NCBI GenBank assembly: GCA_020438395.1
Contig: JAGQUR010000031.1
Location: 1-45,327, forward strand
Reading direction: 5' to 3'
Length of the DNA stretch: 45,327 nt
Source of the DNA: Solirubrobacterales bacterium
Lineage (GTDB): Bacteria > Actinomycetota > Thermoleophilia > Solirubrobacterales > 70-9
The notes below the pieces were generated by a model, which worked only from the letters and a program-made list of their open reading frames with translations, ran no database searches and was not told the origin of the DNA. A program made the translations under genes and the position numbers. The first letter of the stretch is position 1. Each line of letters begins with the position of its first letter. Of the stretch, positions 1 through 7,802 are shown one piece after another.

Positions 1-374
1 GCTACATCATCTTCATGATCCTGCCTCTCTACGCCTCGATCGAAAGGATGGACCCGAGCGTGGTCGAGGCCGGCAAGGACCTCTACGGATCGCCCTTTCA
101 GACCTTCCTGCATGTGACCATCCCCGCCACCCAGGCCGGGATCCTGGCCGGTTGCGTCCTGGTCTTCCTGCCGGCGGTCGGCGACTTCGTCTCGGCCCAG
201 CTGCTCGGCGGGCCGGACACCTACATGGTCGGCAACCTGATCCAGGACCAGTTCTTCGCGGCCTCCAACTGGCCGTTCGGCTCGGCCCTGACCGTGGTCA
301 TGATGCTCTTCCTGGCGGGCTGGATGATCTTCTACCTGCGAAGAGCCAGCAAGGGCGAGGCGGAGGTGATCTGA
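1..374 (+). CDS. potB: Spermidine/putrescine-type ABC transporter permease, C-terminal part (5' end outside window)
   Basis: This is the C-terminal part of an inner-membrane permease of the PotB/PotH type, which with PotC forms the channel of a polyamine importer. Reading is open from the first bases of the window (frame starting at base 3), so the true start lies upstream. The visible part has the cytoplasmic EAA loop (EAGKDLYGSP followed by a hydrophobic TIPATQAGI stretch), which docks to the ATPase, and two hydrophobic segments ending in a basic tail. The next permease starts 3 bases after its stop, and the ATPase follows, so this is a potB-potC-potA operon. The periplasmic binding protein (potD) is not in the window and probably lies upstream. 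The substrate is inferred from family resemblance only. Confidence 0.88.
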   Translation, partial: YIIFMILPLYASIERMDPSVVEAGKDLYGSPFQTFLHVTIPATQAGILAGCVLVFLPAVGDFVSAQLLGGPDTYMVGNLIQDQFFAASNWPFGSALTVVMMLFLAGWMIFYLRRASKGEAEVI

Positions 375-377
375 GCG

Positions 378-1202
378 GTGAGCACCCCCTTCTACAAGCC
401 ACGTTTCCTCCGGCTCTTCACCGGGCTTGTCTACCTGTACCTGTTCATCCCGATCGTGATCGTGATCGTCTTCTCGTTCAACAGCGAGAAGTCGCTTCAG
501 GTCATGCAGGGATTCTCCTTCCGCTGGTACAGCGACTTCTTCAACGACCCGACCCTGATGGACTCGCTCGTCACGTCGGTCCAGATCGCGGTGTTGACCA
601 TGATCATCTCGACCGTGATCGGTACCGCCCTGGCGATCGGACTGGTCCGGGCCCATTCCGGTACCTCGAAGGGCTTCAACATCCTGATGCTGGTGCCGCT
701 GATCACCCCGGAGATCGTGGCCGGCATCTCGGCCCTGCTGATCTTCTCCCAGCTGGGGATCGGCCTTTCGATCTGGACGATCATCCTCGCCCACATCACC
801 TTCTCGATCTCCTATGTGACGATCGTGGTCAGGGGAAGACTTGCCTCGATCGGGGTCGAAGTGGAGGAGGCGGCCCAGGACCTGGGCGCCAGCCGGTGGG
901 AATCGGTGCGCCTCGTGCTTGTGCCGGCCCTGTGGCCGGCGATCGTCGCCGCCGGACTCCTGGTCTTCGCGCTCTCCTTCGACGATTTCGTCCTGAGTTT
1001 CTTCACCACCGGCGAGGACGCCCAGCCGCTGCCGGTACGGATCTGGTCGATGATCAGGTTCGGAGTCTCTCCGACCATCAACGCGGTCGGCACTTTGATG
1101 ATGGTCGTCTCGATCAGCGCCGTCGCAATGGCGGTGCTGATTCCGAGGCTGTTCGGACGCCGGGAAAGCGGCGTCAAGGTCCTGACCGGAGCGGAGGATT
1201 GA
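378..1202 (+). CDS. potC: Spermidine/putrescine-type ABC transporter permease
   Basis: This is the second permease subunit of the polyamine-type importer, 274 residues, a usual length for PotC. Six hydrophobic segments are visible. The EAA loop reads EEAAQDLGASRWESV at about residues 160-174, followed by the VLVPALWPAI stretch. The GTG start at 378 is chosen because GGAGGTGA (362-369), inside the end of potB, lies 8 bases upstream. The gene is followed directly by the ATPase, whose ATG is at 1204. Polyamine import is known for the family; other small cationic or opine-like substrates cannot be excluded from sequence alone. Confidence 0.9.
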   Translation: MSTPFYKPRFLRLFTGLVYLYLFIPIVIVIVFSFNSEKSLQVMQGFSFRWYSDFFNDPTLMDSLVTSVQIAVLTMIISTVIGTALAIGLVRAHSGTSKGFNILMLVPLITPEIVAGISALLIFSQLGIGLSIWTIILAHITFSISYVTIVVRGRLASIGVEVEEAAQDLGASRWESVRLVLVPALWPAIVAAGLLVFALSFDDFVLSFFTTGEDAQPLPVRIWSMIRFGVSPTINAVGTLMMVVSISAVAMAVLIPRLFGRRESGVKVLTGAED

Positions 1203-1203
1203 A

Positions 1204-2328
1204 ATGAGCGAGAAAGACAACCTCGGCCCGGCGGCGGGTTCCGGTGAAGCGATCCGGATCGAGGGCGTGACCAAGCGGTTCGGTGATTTCGTCGCGGTCG
1301 ATGATGTGACCCTCTCGATCGGCCAGGGCGAGTTCTTCTCCCTGCTCGGCCCTTCCGGCTGCGGAAAGACGACCACCCTGAGGATGCTGGCCGGCTTCGA
1401 CGTGCCGACCGAGGGCCGGATCCTGCTCGAAGGCGAGCCGGTCGATGACGTGCCGCCCCATCAGCGCAACGTCAACATGGTCTTCCAGAGCTACGCCCTC
1501 TTCGAGCATCTGGACGTGGAGGGGAACGTCGCCTTCGGACTCAAGCGCAAGAAGGTGCCGAAGGAGGAGATCGGGAGCCGGGTCGCGGACGCACTCGAGC
1601 TGGTCGACCTTTCCTCCCGCGCCAAGGCCCGGCCGAACGAGCTTTCCGGCGGACAGCGACAGCGGGTTGCCCTCGCCCGCGCTCTCGTCAACCGGCCCCG
1701 GGTGCTGCTGCTCGACGAGCCGCTCGGTGCGCTTGACCTCAAGCTCCGCCGTCAGATGCAGGTCGAGCTGAAGGCGATTCAGCGCGAGGTCGGGATCACC
1801 TTCGTATACGTCACCCACGACCAGGAAGAGGCGCTCTCGATGAGCGACCAGATCGCGGTGATGAGCGACGGCCGGGTCGCCCAGTGCGGCCCCCCGGAAG
1901 AGGTTTACGAGCATCCGCAGGAAGAGTTCGTGGCCGGCTTCATCGGGATCTCCAACCTGCTCGAAGGCCGGGTCGAATCCGGTGGCCGGGTACGGATCGG
2001 TGAGGACAGCCTCGAGGTTCCCGACCTCGGTAGCGGCCACAAGGACGGCGAGCCGATCCAGATCGCGGTGCGGCCGGAAAAGGTCGCGGTCGACGAAATC
2101 GGGGTCGAGCCCTACCGGATCGAACCGGACATGTTCACGGTCGAGGGCGAGATCGAGAGCAAGGTCTACCTCGGGGTCGGCAACCAGCTCACCCTGAAGC
2201 TCGGAAACGGCGGCCGGCTGGTCGCCCTCGAACAGGCCACCTACCGGGTCCGGGCCGACGAGCAGTGGGAGATCGGCCAGCGCGTGAAGATCGGCTGGCA
2301 CCCCGAGCACTGCATGGTCCTCGGTTAG
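1204..2328 (+). CDS. potA: Spermidine/putrescine-type ABC transporter ATP-binding protein
   Basis: This is the ATPase subunit driving the polyamine-type importer, 374 residues, typical for PotA. Walker A is GPSGCGKT at residues 49-56, the signature LSGGQ at 147-151, Walker B LLLDE at 168-172 and the switch histidine H205 in VTHDQEEA. The C-terminal third is a TOBE-type regulatory domain (about 270-374). The start is supported by GGAGG in the last codons of potC (1193-1197). It is the last gene of the potB-potC-potA operon; its stop is one base from the stop of the convergent crotonase gene, with no obvious terminator between them. Confidence 0.92.
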   Translation: MSEKDNLGPAAGSGEAIRIEGVTKRFGDFVAVDDVTLSIGQGEFFSLLGPSGCGKTTTLRMLAGFDVPTEGRILLEGEPVDDVPPHQRNVNMVFQSYALFEHLDVEGNVAFGLKRKKVPKEEIGSRVADALELVDLSSRAKARPNELSGGQRQRVALARALVNRPRVLLLDEPLGALDLKLRRQMQVELKAIQREVGITFVYVTHDQEEALSMSDQIAVMSDGRVAQCGPPEEVYEHPQEEFVAGFIGISNLLEGRVESGGRVRIGEDSLEVPDLGSGHKDGEPIQIAVRPEKVAVDEIGVEPYRIEPDMFTVEGEIESKVYLGVGNQLTLKLGNGGRLVALEQATYRVRADEQWEIGQRVKIGWHPEHCMVLG

Positions 2329-2329
2329 C

Positions 2330-3103
2330 TCAGCGGCCTTCGTAGGTGGCTTTTCCGGGCCCGTTCTCGAGGAACGAATCGACCGCGTTCTTCAGGTCCT
2401 CGGACTCGAAAAGAGCGGCTGCGTCCCGGCGGGTCACCCGGTCCGCGCCGGCCATTCCTTCGTCCCGCCAGGCCCGGACGATCCGCTTGGTCATCGCGTG
2501 GGCGAGGGTCGGTCCGTTGGCCAGTCTTCCGGTGAGCTTTCGCGCGTAGGCGTCGAGCTCCTCGTCGGGCTTGACCTCGTTGACAACGTTCCAGCGTTCG
2601 AGAGTTTCGGCGTCGAAGAGGCCGCCGGTCATCACCAGCTGGCGGGCCCGGCCGGAGCCGGCCCTTTCGGCCAGCCGCTGTGGGCCGCCCATTGAAGGGG
2701 TGAGGCCGACCACGATCTCGACCAGCCCGAACTGGGCCGACTCGGAAGCGATGATCAGGTCACAGGCGAGGGAGAGCTCGAAGGCGGCGGTCAGGGTGAG
2801 ACCGTGGGCGGCGAAGACCACCGGGAAGGGCAGGGACTCGACCCGGTCGATCAGGCCGAGCAGGCTCTCCCAGAGGCGGGTTCCTTCGGCCGCGGTCAGC
2901 CCCTTGAATTCCTGCACGTTGACCCCGCCGGAGACGACCTTCCCTTCGGCCCGGATCAGCAGTCCGCGGGGCGGGTCGTCCTGGACCTGTTCCAGTGCTT
3001 CGATGAGCTCGGTGGTCATCGCGCGATCGAAGAGATTGAGTGGCGGGGAGTCGAGCGTGATCACGGTCAGCGGGCCGTCCCGCTCTGTTCTGACGAGTGA
3101 CAT
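2330..3103 (-). CDS. Enoyl-CoA hydratase/isomerase (crotonase) family protein
   Basis: A 257-residue crotonase-fold protein. This family acts on acyl-CoA thioesters by hydration, isomerisation or related chemistry, stabilising an enolate in an oxyanion hole. Family landmarks are the segment GGVNVQEF near residue 60 and FGLVEIVVGLTPSMGGPQRL around 125-144. The second oxyanion-hole segment is unusual: where most members have a Gly-Gly pair before the Glu (GGGxEL), this one reads GLTLTAAFEL, so its reaction may differ from classical enoyl-CoA hydration. It starts 3 bases after the TetR gene, so the two form an operon and the regulator probably controls it. The exact substrate cannot be told. Confidence 0.83.
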   Translation of the reverse strand: MSLVRTERDGPLTVITLDSPPLNLFDRAMTTELIEALEQVQDDPPRGLLIRAEGKVVSGGVNVQEFKGLTAAEGTRLWESLLGLIDRVESLPFPVVFAAHGLTLTAAFELSLACDLIIASESAQFGLVEIVVGLTPSMGGPQRLAERAGSGRARQLVMTGGLFDAETLERWNVVNEVKPDEELDAYARKLTGRLANGPTLAHAMTKRIVRAWRDEGMAGADRVTRRDAAALFESEDLKNAVDSFLENGPGKATYEGR

Positions 3104-3106
3104 GAC

Positions 3107-3865
3107 TCAGACTTTGCCGAATCCCTGGAGGATCTGCTTCAAGCCAAGCACGAAAAGTTCCTCATCGCGGTCGGGATCAAGCTCCGAGAGGTCCAGGACC
3201 CGGTCGAGTGCCGCCCTTGTCGACTCCCCGGAAGTCCCGTCCACCTGGGCCTCCTGTCGCAGCCCCTCGAGCTCTTCGTGACCGGGGCTTTCGGTGCCCA
3301 GCGCCGTCCTGGCGTTGATGCGGCTGGCCGCGTAAAGAGCCGTTCCGAAGCAATAGCTGGCGTAGTAGTGAAACGCGTCCCCGGCCGCCTCGCCCGTGAC
3401 CCCGAGCCGCTCGAAGGCGTTGGCGAAGAGGGCGATCCCTCCCGCCGAGAGTTGCCGGGAACGTGGAATGACCGTCATGTAGGGAGCAATGGTGTGATGC
3501 TCGATGAAGGCGCGGCGCGCGTGAAGTCCGACCGCGGTGAGGACTTCCTCGGGATCGGATTCGAAGGGGTTGCCGACCTCCGCCGCAGTGTTGCCGAGGA
3601 TCTCGATCCAGACCAGCTCTACCGCGGCCTGGACGATCTCGGCCCTCGAGTCGAAGTGGTGATAGATCGCAGAGGGGGTGACGTTCAGCGCAGTTGCGAG
3701 CTGGCGGATGCTGGGGTCATCCCCCTGGTCGAACAGCCTCAGGGTCTCGGCCGCGATTTCCTCGGGCTCGAGATGGGTGGTTCGCCCTGCTGCCAGTCGG
3801 GTCAACTTCTTCTCTCCTTGACCTGTGCCCCGTCTGCTCCTCTGCCCGGGGACCTCGGAACTCAT
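3107..3865 (-). CDS. TetR/AcrR family transcriptional regulator
   Basis: A 252-residue DNA-binding regulator. The N-terminal helix-turn-helix is clear at about residues 35-80 (IAAETLRLFDQGDDPSIRQL, then ALNVTPSAIYHHFDSRAEIV), matching the TetR pattern. The remainder is a helical ligand-binding domain with no recognisable ligand signature. A basic leader of about 30 residues precedes the HTH, so a later start is possible, although the ATG at 3863-3865 is reasonable. It is first in a two-gene operon with the crotonase, which suggests it senses an acyl-CoA or fatty acid and represses the pair; this is inference. The 93 bases upstream (3866-3958) hold no gene. Confidence 0.85.
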   Translation of the reverse strand: MSSEVPGQRSRRGTGQGEKKLTRLAAGRTTHLEPEEIAAETLRLFDQGDDPSIRQLATALNVTPSAIYHHFDSRAEIVQAAVELVWIEILGNTAAEVGNPFESDPEEVLTAVGLHARRAFIEHHTIAPYMTVIPRSRQLSAGGIALFANAFERLGVTGEAAGDAFHYYASYCFGTALYAASRINARTALGTESPGHEELEGLRQEAQVDGTSGESTRAALDRVLDLSELDPDRDEELFVLGLKQILQGFGKV

Positions 3866-3958
3866 TCCGCAAAACCGAACGGCGCACGGAATGTAACAAC
3901 TGAGGCGGGAAGTTCAAGACGGATCTCGAAAGACCCGGCCGGGAAACCCCCGGGGCGT

Positions 3959-5194
3959 TCAGCGGGAGCGGAGCGAGAGCTCGAGGGCGAGACGCAGGTC
4001 GGGCCGGTCCAGTTCTTCGCCGAAAAGCTCCCGCAGCCGCGCGATCCGGTACCTGGCTGTCTGGGGGTGGATGCTCAGGCTGCGGGCCATCTCCGCGGCG
4101 TTGCCCGAATGCTCGACGTAAGCGAGAGCGGTTTCCGCCATCCGCTCGCGCGCCTTGGGGGTCAGCTCGCCGATCGGGGCCATGGTCTTCTCCCGTAGCC
4201 GGGAGATCAGGTCCCGGCTGCGGTAGAGAGCGAGGTCAACCAGATGGTCTTCCGCCCTGACCAGGCCATCGGCCGGCAGGACACCGGCCGCGGCGGCCTC
4301 AAAGGCGGTCCTTGCCAGCTGCCACGACTCGGCCATCCGGTTCGGCCCCACGGTCGGACCCATGGCGCTGGTGCGTCCGGCAAACAGGGGTCTGATCTGG
4401 CGCAGGCGACCCGGCCCGCCCGGGTCGGGAATGGCGACGCAGCCGTAACCGTCGACCGTGGCCGAGATCACACCGATGGGGAGGACTCGGGTGACCTCGG
4501 CCAGGTCGCGTTCATGGCAGGCAACCGCCGCCAGGCTTTTCGGCAATTCCCAGACCGCCATCCGGGCTGCCACTTCAATCTCTTCGTGTTCGGGCGCGGG
4601 TTCGCGGAGCATCAGCGTGATCAGCTGGCGCTCCCTCCTCAGCCTCGATCCCTGCTGTTTGAACTGAGCGTTTGCGTAACCCTCGGTGGAGTCGGCTGAG
4701 AGCTCGTCGATGTAGACGAAGATCGATTCGGCGAGCAGGCTCAAAGTCTTGCCATCCAGTCCGGCCTCGAGGCTCGCCGCCGCGATCCTCCTCCAGGCGA
4801 TTCGAGCCCCGATCCGGTAGGCCGACTGGAGTGAATCCAGCGACCGGCCCTGTCGAAGCTCGCCGCGGCCGAGGATGACGTAGACCTTCCTGCTCGCCCG
4901 GCGGTCGGCATCGGGGTCACGGATCAGGACCAGGAACTGCTCAAGTGCTTCGCCAACACCCCGGTAGACGGCCTTGCCGAAGGAACCTTCGAGCGGCATC
5001 GCGTATTCGGGGATCAACTGGCCAATCGACCCGAGGATCTCGTCGGCGATCCCGGAAAGCTCCGGTTCGATCACATCGGCGACCTCGGCATCGAGGTCTC
5101 GCCAGGGTTCTTGACGTGCAGTTCTTATAAGAAGATTTATAACAATTGCGTCAGATACCTTCGCGAGAAGGGAAGAAATACTAGGTATCTCCAC
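3959..5194 (-). CDS. PucR/CdaR-type helix-turn-helix regulator
   Basis: A 411-residue regulator with a helical N-terminal domain (resembling RsbRD_N), a middle GGDEF-like domain and a C-terminal PucR HTH (about residues 350-405, ALAYVEHSGNAAEMARSLSI then HPQTARYRIARL). Such proteins usually activate or repress a nearby metabolic gene. The start is doubtful. The GTG at 5194 lies within 14 bases of the divergent desaturase start and forces the first 40 codons through an AT-rich stretch that looks like the desaturase promoter. The GTG at 5072-5074, preceded by GAGGT, would leave a normal intergenic region and still keep the recognisable domain. The desaturase is the obvious candidate target. Confidence 0.8.
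   Translation of the reverse strand: MEIPSISSLLAKVSDAIVINLLIRTARQEPWRDLDAEVADVIEPELSGIADEILGSIGQLIPEYAMPLEGSFGKAVYRGVGEALEQFLVLIRDPDADRRASRKVYVILGRGELRQGRSLDSLQSAYRIGARIAWRRIAAASLEAGLDGKTLSLLAESIFVYIDELSADSTEGYANAQFKQQGSRLRRERQLITLMLREPAPEHEEIEVAARMAVWELPKSLAAVACHERDLAEVTRVLPIGVISATVDGYGCVAIPDPGGPGRLRQIRPLFAGRTSAMGPTVGPNRMAESWQLARTAFEAAAAGVLPADGLVRAEDHLVDLALYRSRDLISRLREKTMAPIGELTPKARERMAETALAYVEHSGNAAEMARSLSIHPQTARYRIARLRELFGEELDRPDLRLALELSLRSR
5122..5133. promoter_or_regulatory. 12-bp perfect palindrome, candidate operator
   Basis: TTCTTATAAGAA is a perfect palindrome in an AT-rich island (24 of 34 bases A or T from 5117 to 5150) between the PucR-type regulator and the desaturase. TTGACG at 5111-5116 and TTATAA at 5137-5142 flank it, so it could lie inside a promoter. 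The PucR regulator itself is the simplest candidate to bind it. Function is inferred. Confidence 0.45.
5153..5190. promoter_or_regulatory. 8-bp inverted repeat upstream of desaturase
   Basis: AGATACCT (5153-5160) and AGGTATCT (5183-5190) are exact reverse complements, 30 bases apart centre to centre, about three helical turns. The right arm ends 5 bases before the -10 box of the desaturase. This suits a dimeric or looping regulator contacting the promoter; an RNA stem is less likely if transcription starts near 5209. Confidence 0.45.
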
Positions 5195-5195
5195 A

Positions 5196-5201
5196 TATAT
5201 T
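5196..5201 (+). promoter_or_regulatory. -10 box of desaturase promoter (leaderless geometry)
   Basis: TATATT differs from TATAAT by one base and ends 7 bases before the ATG at 5209, so transcription would begin at or next to the start codon. No good -35 box is seen 16-18 bases upstream, consistent with an activator-dependent promoter. Confidence 0.5.
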
Positions 5202-5208
5202 GAGGCGC

Positions 5209-6216
5209 ATGACGCAGCACAAGATGCCCCTGCTGGACCAGATCGTGAACCTGTTCGCAGTGGTCATCCCGTTTCTCGCGACGATCGCAGCAATCGTTCT
5301 CTTCTGGAACCAGATCGTCACGCCGCTTGACCTGGCCCTGCTGGCCGGGATGTACCTGCTTACGACCTTCGGAATCACGATCGGGTTCCATCGGCTGTTG
5401 ACCCACCGGTCGTTTCAGACCTTCAAGCCGGTCGAATACTTCCTCGCCATCGCCGGTTCGATGGCGGTTGAGGGTCCGGTCAACACCTGGGTCGCCGACC
5501 ACCGCAAGCATCACGCCCACACCGACGAGGAAGGCGACCCGCACAGCCCCCATGTCGGTCACGACGGCGGCATCAAGGGGGTGCTGAAGGGTCTCTTTCA
5601 CGCCCACATCGGCTGGACTTTCACCGACCACGGCAAGGCCGAGCAGCAGAAGTACGCGAAGGACCTCTACGAGGACCGGGGCATGAGGTTCATCAGCGAT
5701 TTCTTCGTGCTCTGGGTCGTCCTCGGCCTTCTGATTCCGGCCGGTATCGGCTACCTGGTGACCGGCACCCTTGCCGGGGCGGCGGGTGGCCTGCTCTGGG
5801 GTGGGCTGGTCCGGGTCTTCTTCGTCCACCACATCACCTTTTCGATCAACTCCGTCTGTCACTTTCTCGGGACCCGCCGGTTCGACATCGACGATCACTC
5901 CACCAATGTGTTCTGGCTGGCGCTACCGTCAATGGGTGAGGCCTGGCATCACAACCATCACGCCTTCCCGCGGTCGGCCAACCACGGCCTGAAGAAATGG
6001 GAGCTCGACCCCAGCGCCTGGGTGATCACCGCGATGGAAAAGACCGGGCTGGCCCGAAAGGTGGTCCGCATATCCCCGGAACGCCAGGCCGAGAAACTCG
6101 CCCAGCCCGAGAAGCTCGCCCAGCCCGAGAAGCTCGCCCAGCCCGAGAAGCCACGGACCCCTGTGTCAGGAATCGGGGGCGCCCCGGGAGCAACGAGCGC
6201 TTCGCGTTCTGATTAA
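5209..6216 (+). CDS. Membrane acyl-CoA/acyl-lipid desaturase (stearoyl-CoA delta-9 desaturase type)
   Basis: An integral membrane di-iron desaturase of 335 residues that puts a cis double bond into saturated acyl chains and so adjusts membrane fluidity. All three histidine boxes are present: HRLLTH at 61-66, HRKHH at 98-102 and HHNHH at 247-251 (counting from the ATG at 5209), separated by hydrophobic segments (about 15-55 and 165-200). A TTG at 5200 would add three residues, but it overlaps the -10 box TATATT; the ATG at 5209 fits a leaderless transcript. The C-terminus holds three copies of a six-residue EKLAQP repeat. The divergent PucR-type regulator is its likely controller. Delta-9 specificity is inferred from family. 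Confidence 0.9.
   Translation: MTQHKMPLLDQIVNLFAVVIPFLATIAAIVLFWNQIVTPLDLALLAGMYLLTTFGITIGFHRLLTHRSFQTFKPVEYFLAIAGSMAVEGPVNTWVADHRKHHAHTDEEGDPHSPHVGHDGGIKGVLKGLFHAHIGWTFTDHGKAEQQKYAKDLYEDRGMRFISDFFVLWVVLGLLIPAGIGYLVTGTLAGAAGGLLWGGLVRVFFVHHITFSINSVCHFLGTRRFDIDDHSTNVFWLALPSMGEAWHHNHHAFPRSANHGLKKWELDPSAWVITAMEKTGLARKVVRISPERQAEKLAQPEKLAQPEKLAQPEKPRTPVSGIGGAPGATSASRSD
6091..6150 (+). repeat. 18-bp tandem repeat inside desaturase 3' end
   Basis: Three consecutive 18-base units begin at 6091, 6109 and 6127, followed by a 6-base partial unit (6145-6150). Each encodes EKLAQP. The copies differ by at most one base, so the expansion looks recent. It lies in the cytoplasmic tail after the catalytic core. 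Confidence 0.9.
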
Positions 6217-6227
6217 GGAGTCACCTT

Positions 6228-7064
6228 TCAGGTCACGTCGGCCTCGGCGAGGCGTTTCCACTCGGGCTTGTCTTCTCGCCAGCCCTCTTCGTCTCGCCTG
6301 AATTTCCAGTAGCCGGTAGCCGAGAGGTCATAGAGGTCCATGCCCCGGTCGTTGGCGAGGTGGCGCCTGACCTCGCGGACCATTCCGGCCTCACCGTGGA
6401 CGAAGGCCTGGCCTCTGCCGGCGGGCAACTCCAGCTTTTCGATCACGTTGAGGATGCGCGGTTCGGCCGTATGGTCGGCGCCTTCCCGGTGGAGCCAGGT
6501 CAAGCGGAGGTCTCCCCGGGTGGTGATGCCCTGGCTCTCGCTCAGCCCGAGTTCTTCGCCTTCGTCTTCGACCTCGATCACCGTGAACACGGGAACCCCT
6601 TCCGGGACCCGGGCCAGGGCGGCAGCGATGGCGGGAACCGCGGCATCGTCGCCCGCCAGGAGATGCCAGCCCGCTGCCGGGTCCGGCGAATAGGCCCCAC
6701 CCGGGCCGACCAGCTGGACCAGGTCACCAGGGCTGGCATCACGGGCCCAGGGGCCGGCCAGGCCGGAGCCGTGGACGACGAAATCGATCGTGATCGTGCC
6801 GGCATCGGGATCGGCCTCACGCACGGTGTAGGTGCGTTGCCGGTGCCACTGCGACTTGTCGAGGCTCTCGCGAATCCGCGCGGGGTCGAAGGGGATTTCG
6901 TAGGAAGCCCCGGGCGGTGGCAACTGGAGTTTCACGTAATGGTCGGTGAATTCACCGACCGGGAAATTTCGGAGGGCGTCGGACTCGAGGACGATGCGGA
7001 CCATGTGGGGAGTGAGGGGAGCGGTCGACTTGACCTGGGCGACGATCGGGATGCGAGGGCTCAA
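6228..7064 (-). CDS. Siderophore-interacting FAD-binding protein (ViuB/SIP family)
   Basis: A 278-residue cytoplasmic flavoprotein of the SIP family, which reduces ferric siderophores to release iron. The N-terminal FAD domain carries the flavin-binding motif RTYT (residues 77-80, within QRTYTVRE) and the following IDFVVHGSGLAGPWA segment. The C-terminal NAD(P)H-binding half holds the LLAGDDAAVPAIAAAL stretch and ends with ATGYWKFRRDEEGW, typical of the family. The start is a TTG (7062-7064) immediately before the first conserved beta strand; no better start is visible. No siderophore genes are nearby. It faces the desaturase with 11 bases between the two stops. Confidence 0.88.
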   Translation of the reverse strand: MSPRIPIVAQVKSTAPLTPHMVRIVLESDALRNFPVGEFTDHYVKLQLPPPGASYEIPFDPARIRESLDKSQWHRQRTYTVREADPDAGTITIDFVVHGSGLAGPWARDASPGDLVQLVGPGGAYSPDPAAGWHLLAGDDAAVPAIAAALARVPEGVPVFTVIEVEDEGEELGLSESQGITTRGDLRLTWLHREGADHTAEPRILNVIEKLELPAGRGQAFVHGEAGMVREVRRHLANDRGMDLYDLSATGYWKFRRDEEGWREDKPEWKRLAEADVT

Positions 7065-7351
7065 TTGGGATCTGTGGTTCGGGGGTGGGGGATGCGGACT
7101 CCGGGTCTGGTGCCGGAGTATTCACTCAATGCTACGAATCCGGCCATCCCGGCACCGGAAGCCGGGTTACGACAAGGATTCCCGCCGGACAAGGGAAGGC
7201 GGAGCGGATGTCCGAAAAGGGACATGACAGTTCTGTACCAGTCCGTTCATGGGGACGGAAAGTTTCATGAAACAAATGTTCATGGGTGCCGATTTTTGCG
7301 CTACATTTTTCTGCGGGTAGGGAGAATGATTTACCCAGAGGAGAGAAATAC
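7065..7351 (+). promoter_or_regulatory. Regulatory region rich in inverted repeats upstream of secreted protein
   Basis: This 287-base gap holds no convincing gene. It contains the perfect palindrome GTTTCATGAAAC (7262-7273), two copies of GTTCATGGG nearby (at about 7245 and 7278), the inverted repeat TGTCC/GGACA (7209-7224) and ACAG/CTGT (7227-7236). A candidate promoter is TTCATG (7279-7284), 17 bases, TACATT (7302-7307). The dense symmetry suggests control by one or more dimeric regulators. Confidence 0.5.
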
Positions 7352-7789
7352 ATGAAGCTGAAAGCCAAGATTGGTGCTTTCGTAGCTACTGCTGCCGTCG
7401 CGTGTGCAATCGGCGCAGCACCCGCTCAGGCCGCCCCGTCGTCACCGGCACTCCCCAGTGCCTCTGACCTCAGCGCGCTCTGCAGCAACGCCACCAACGC
7501 GAAGGTCAAGGCGCTTTGCAACCAGGGCGTCGCCGCTTACAACAGCTGCAGCAAGCAGACCAGCGCCAAGGGCCTGGCCTCCTGCCTCGCCTCGGCGGCC
7601 AAGGGCATCATCGGCTCCGGCGTCCCGACCTCGGGCAGCTCGGACATCATCGCCACGCTCAAGGGCCTGATCGGTGGCAATACCGGCGGTCTGAGCATCG
7701 GCGGTTTCGACCTCTCGTCCATCCTCAGCAAGCTGGGCGGAGTAGGGGGGCTCAATCTGGGCAGCCTCCTCAGCAAGCTCGGCGGCTGA
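7352..7789 (+). CDS. Small secreted four-cysteine protein, function unknown
   Basis: A 145-residue exported protein that I do not recognise. It begins with a classic Sec signal peptide (lysines at 2, 4 and 6, a hydrophobic alanine-rich core, and an APAQA-A cleavage site near residue 27). The ATG at 7352 is chosen for GAGGAGA 7-13 bases upstream. The mature part has four cysteines, in LCSN, LCNQ, SCSK and SCLA, spaced to form two disulfides. The C-terminal half is Gly/Ser/Leu-rich with two LSKLGG repeats at the very end. It stands alone, with a strong terminator behind it and a repeat-rich control region in front. High expression and a surface or extracellular role are plausible but unproven. 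Confidence 0.8.
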   Translation: MKLKAKIGAFVATAAVACAIGAAPAQAAPSSPALPSASDLSALCSNATNAKVKALCNQGVAAYNSCSKQTSAKGLASCLASAAKGIIGSGVPTSGSSDIIATLKGLIGGNTGGLSIGGFDLSSILSKLGGVGGLNLGSLLSKLGG

Positions 7790-7802
7790 AAAAGGGAGTA
7801 CC

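Noticed and set aside
5200-5202. TTG as start of the desaturase
   Set aside because: It lies inside the TATATT -10 box. The ATG at 5209 fits the leaderless spacing seen for other genes.
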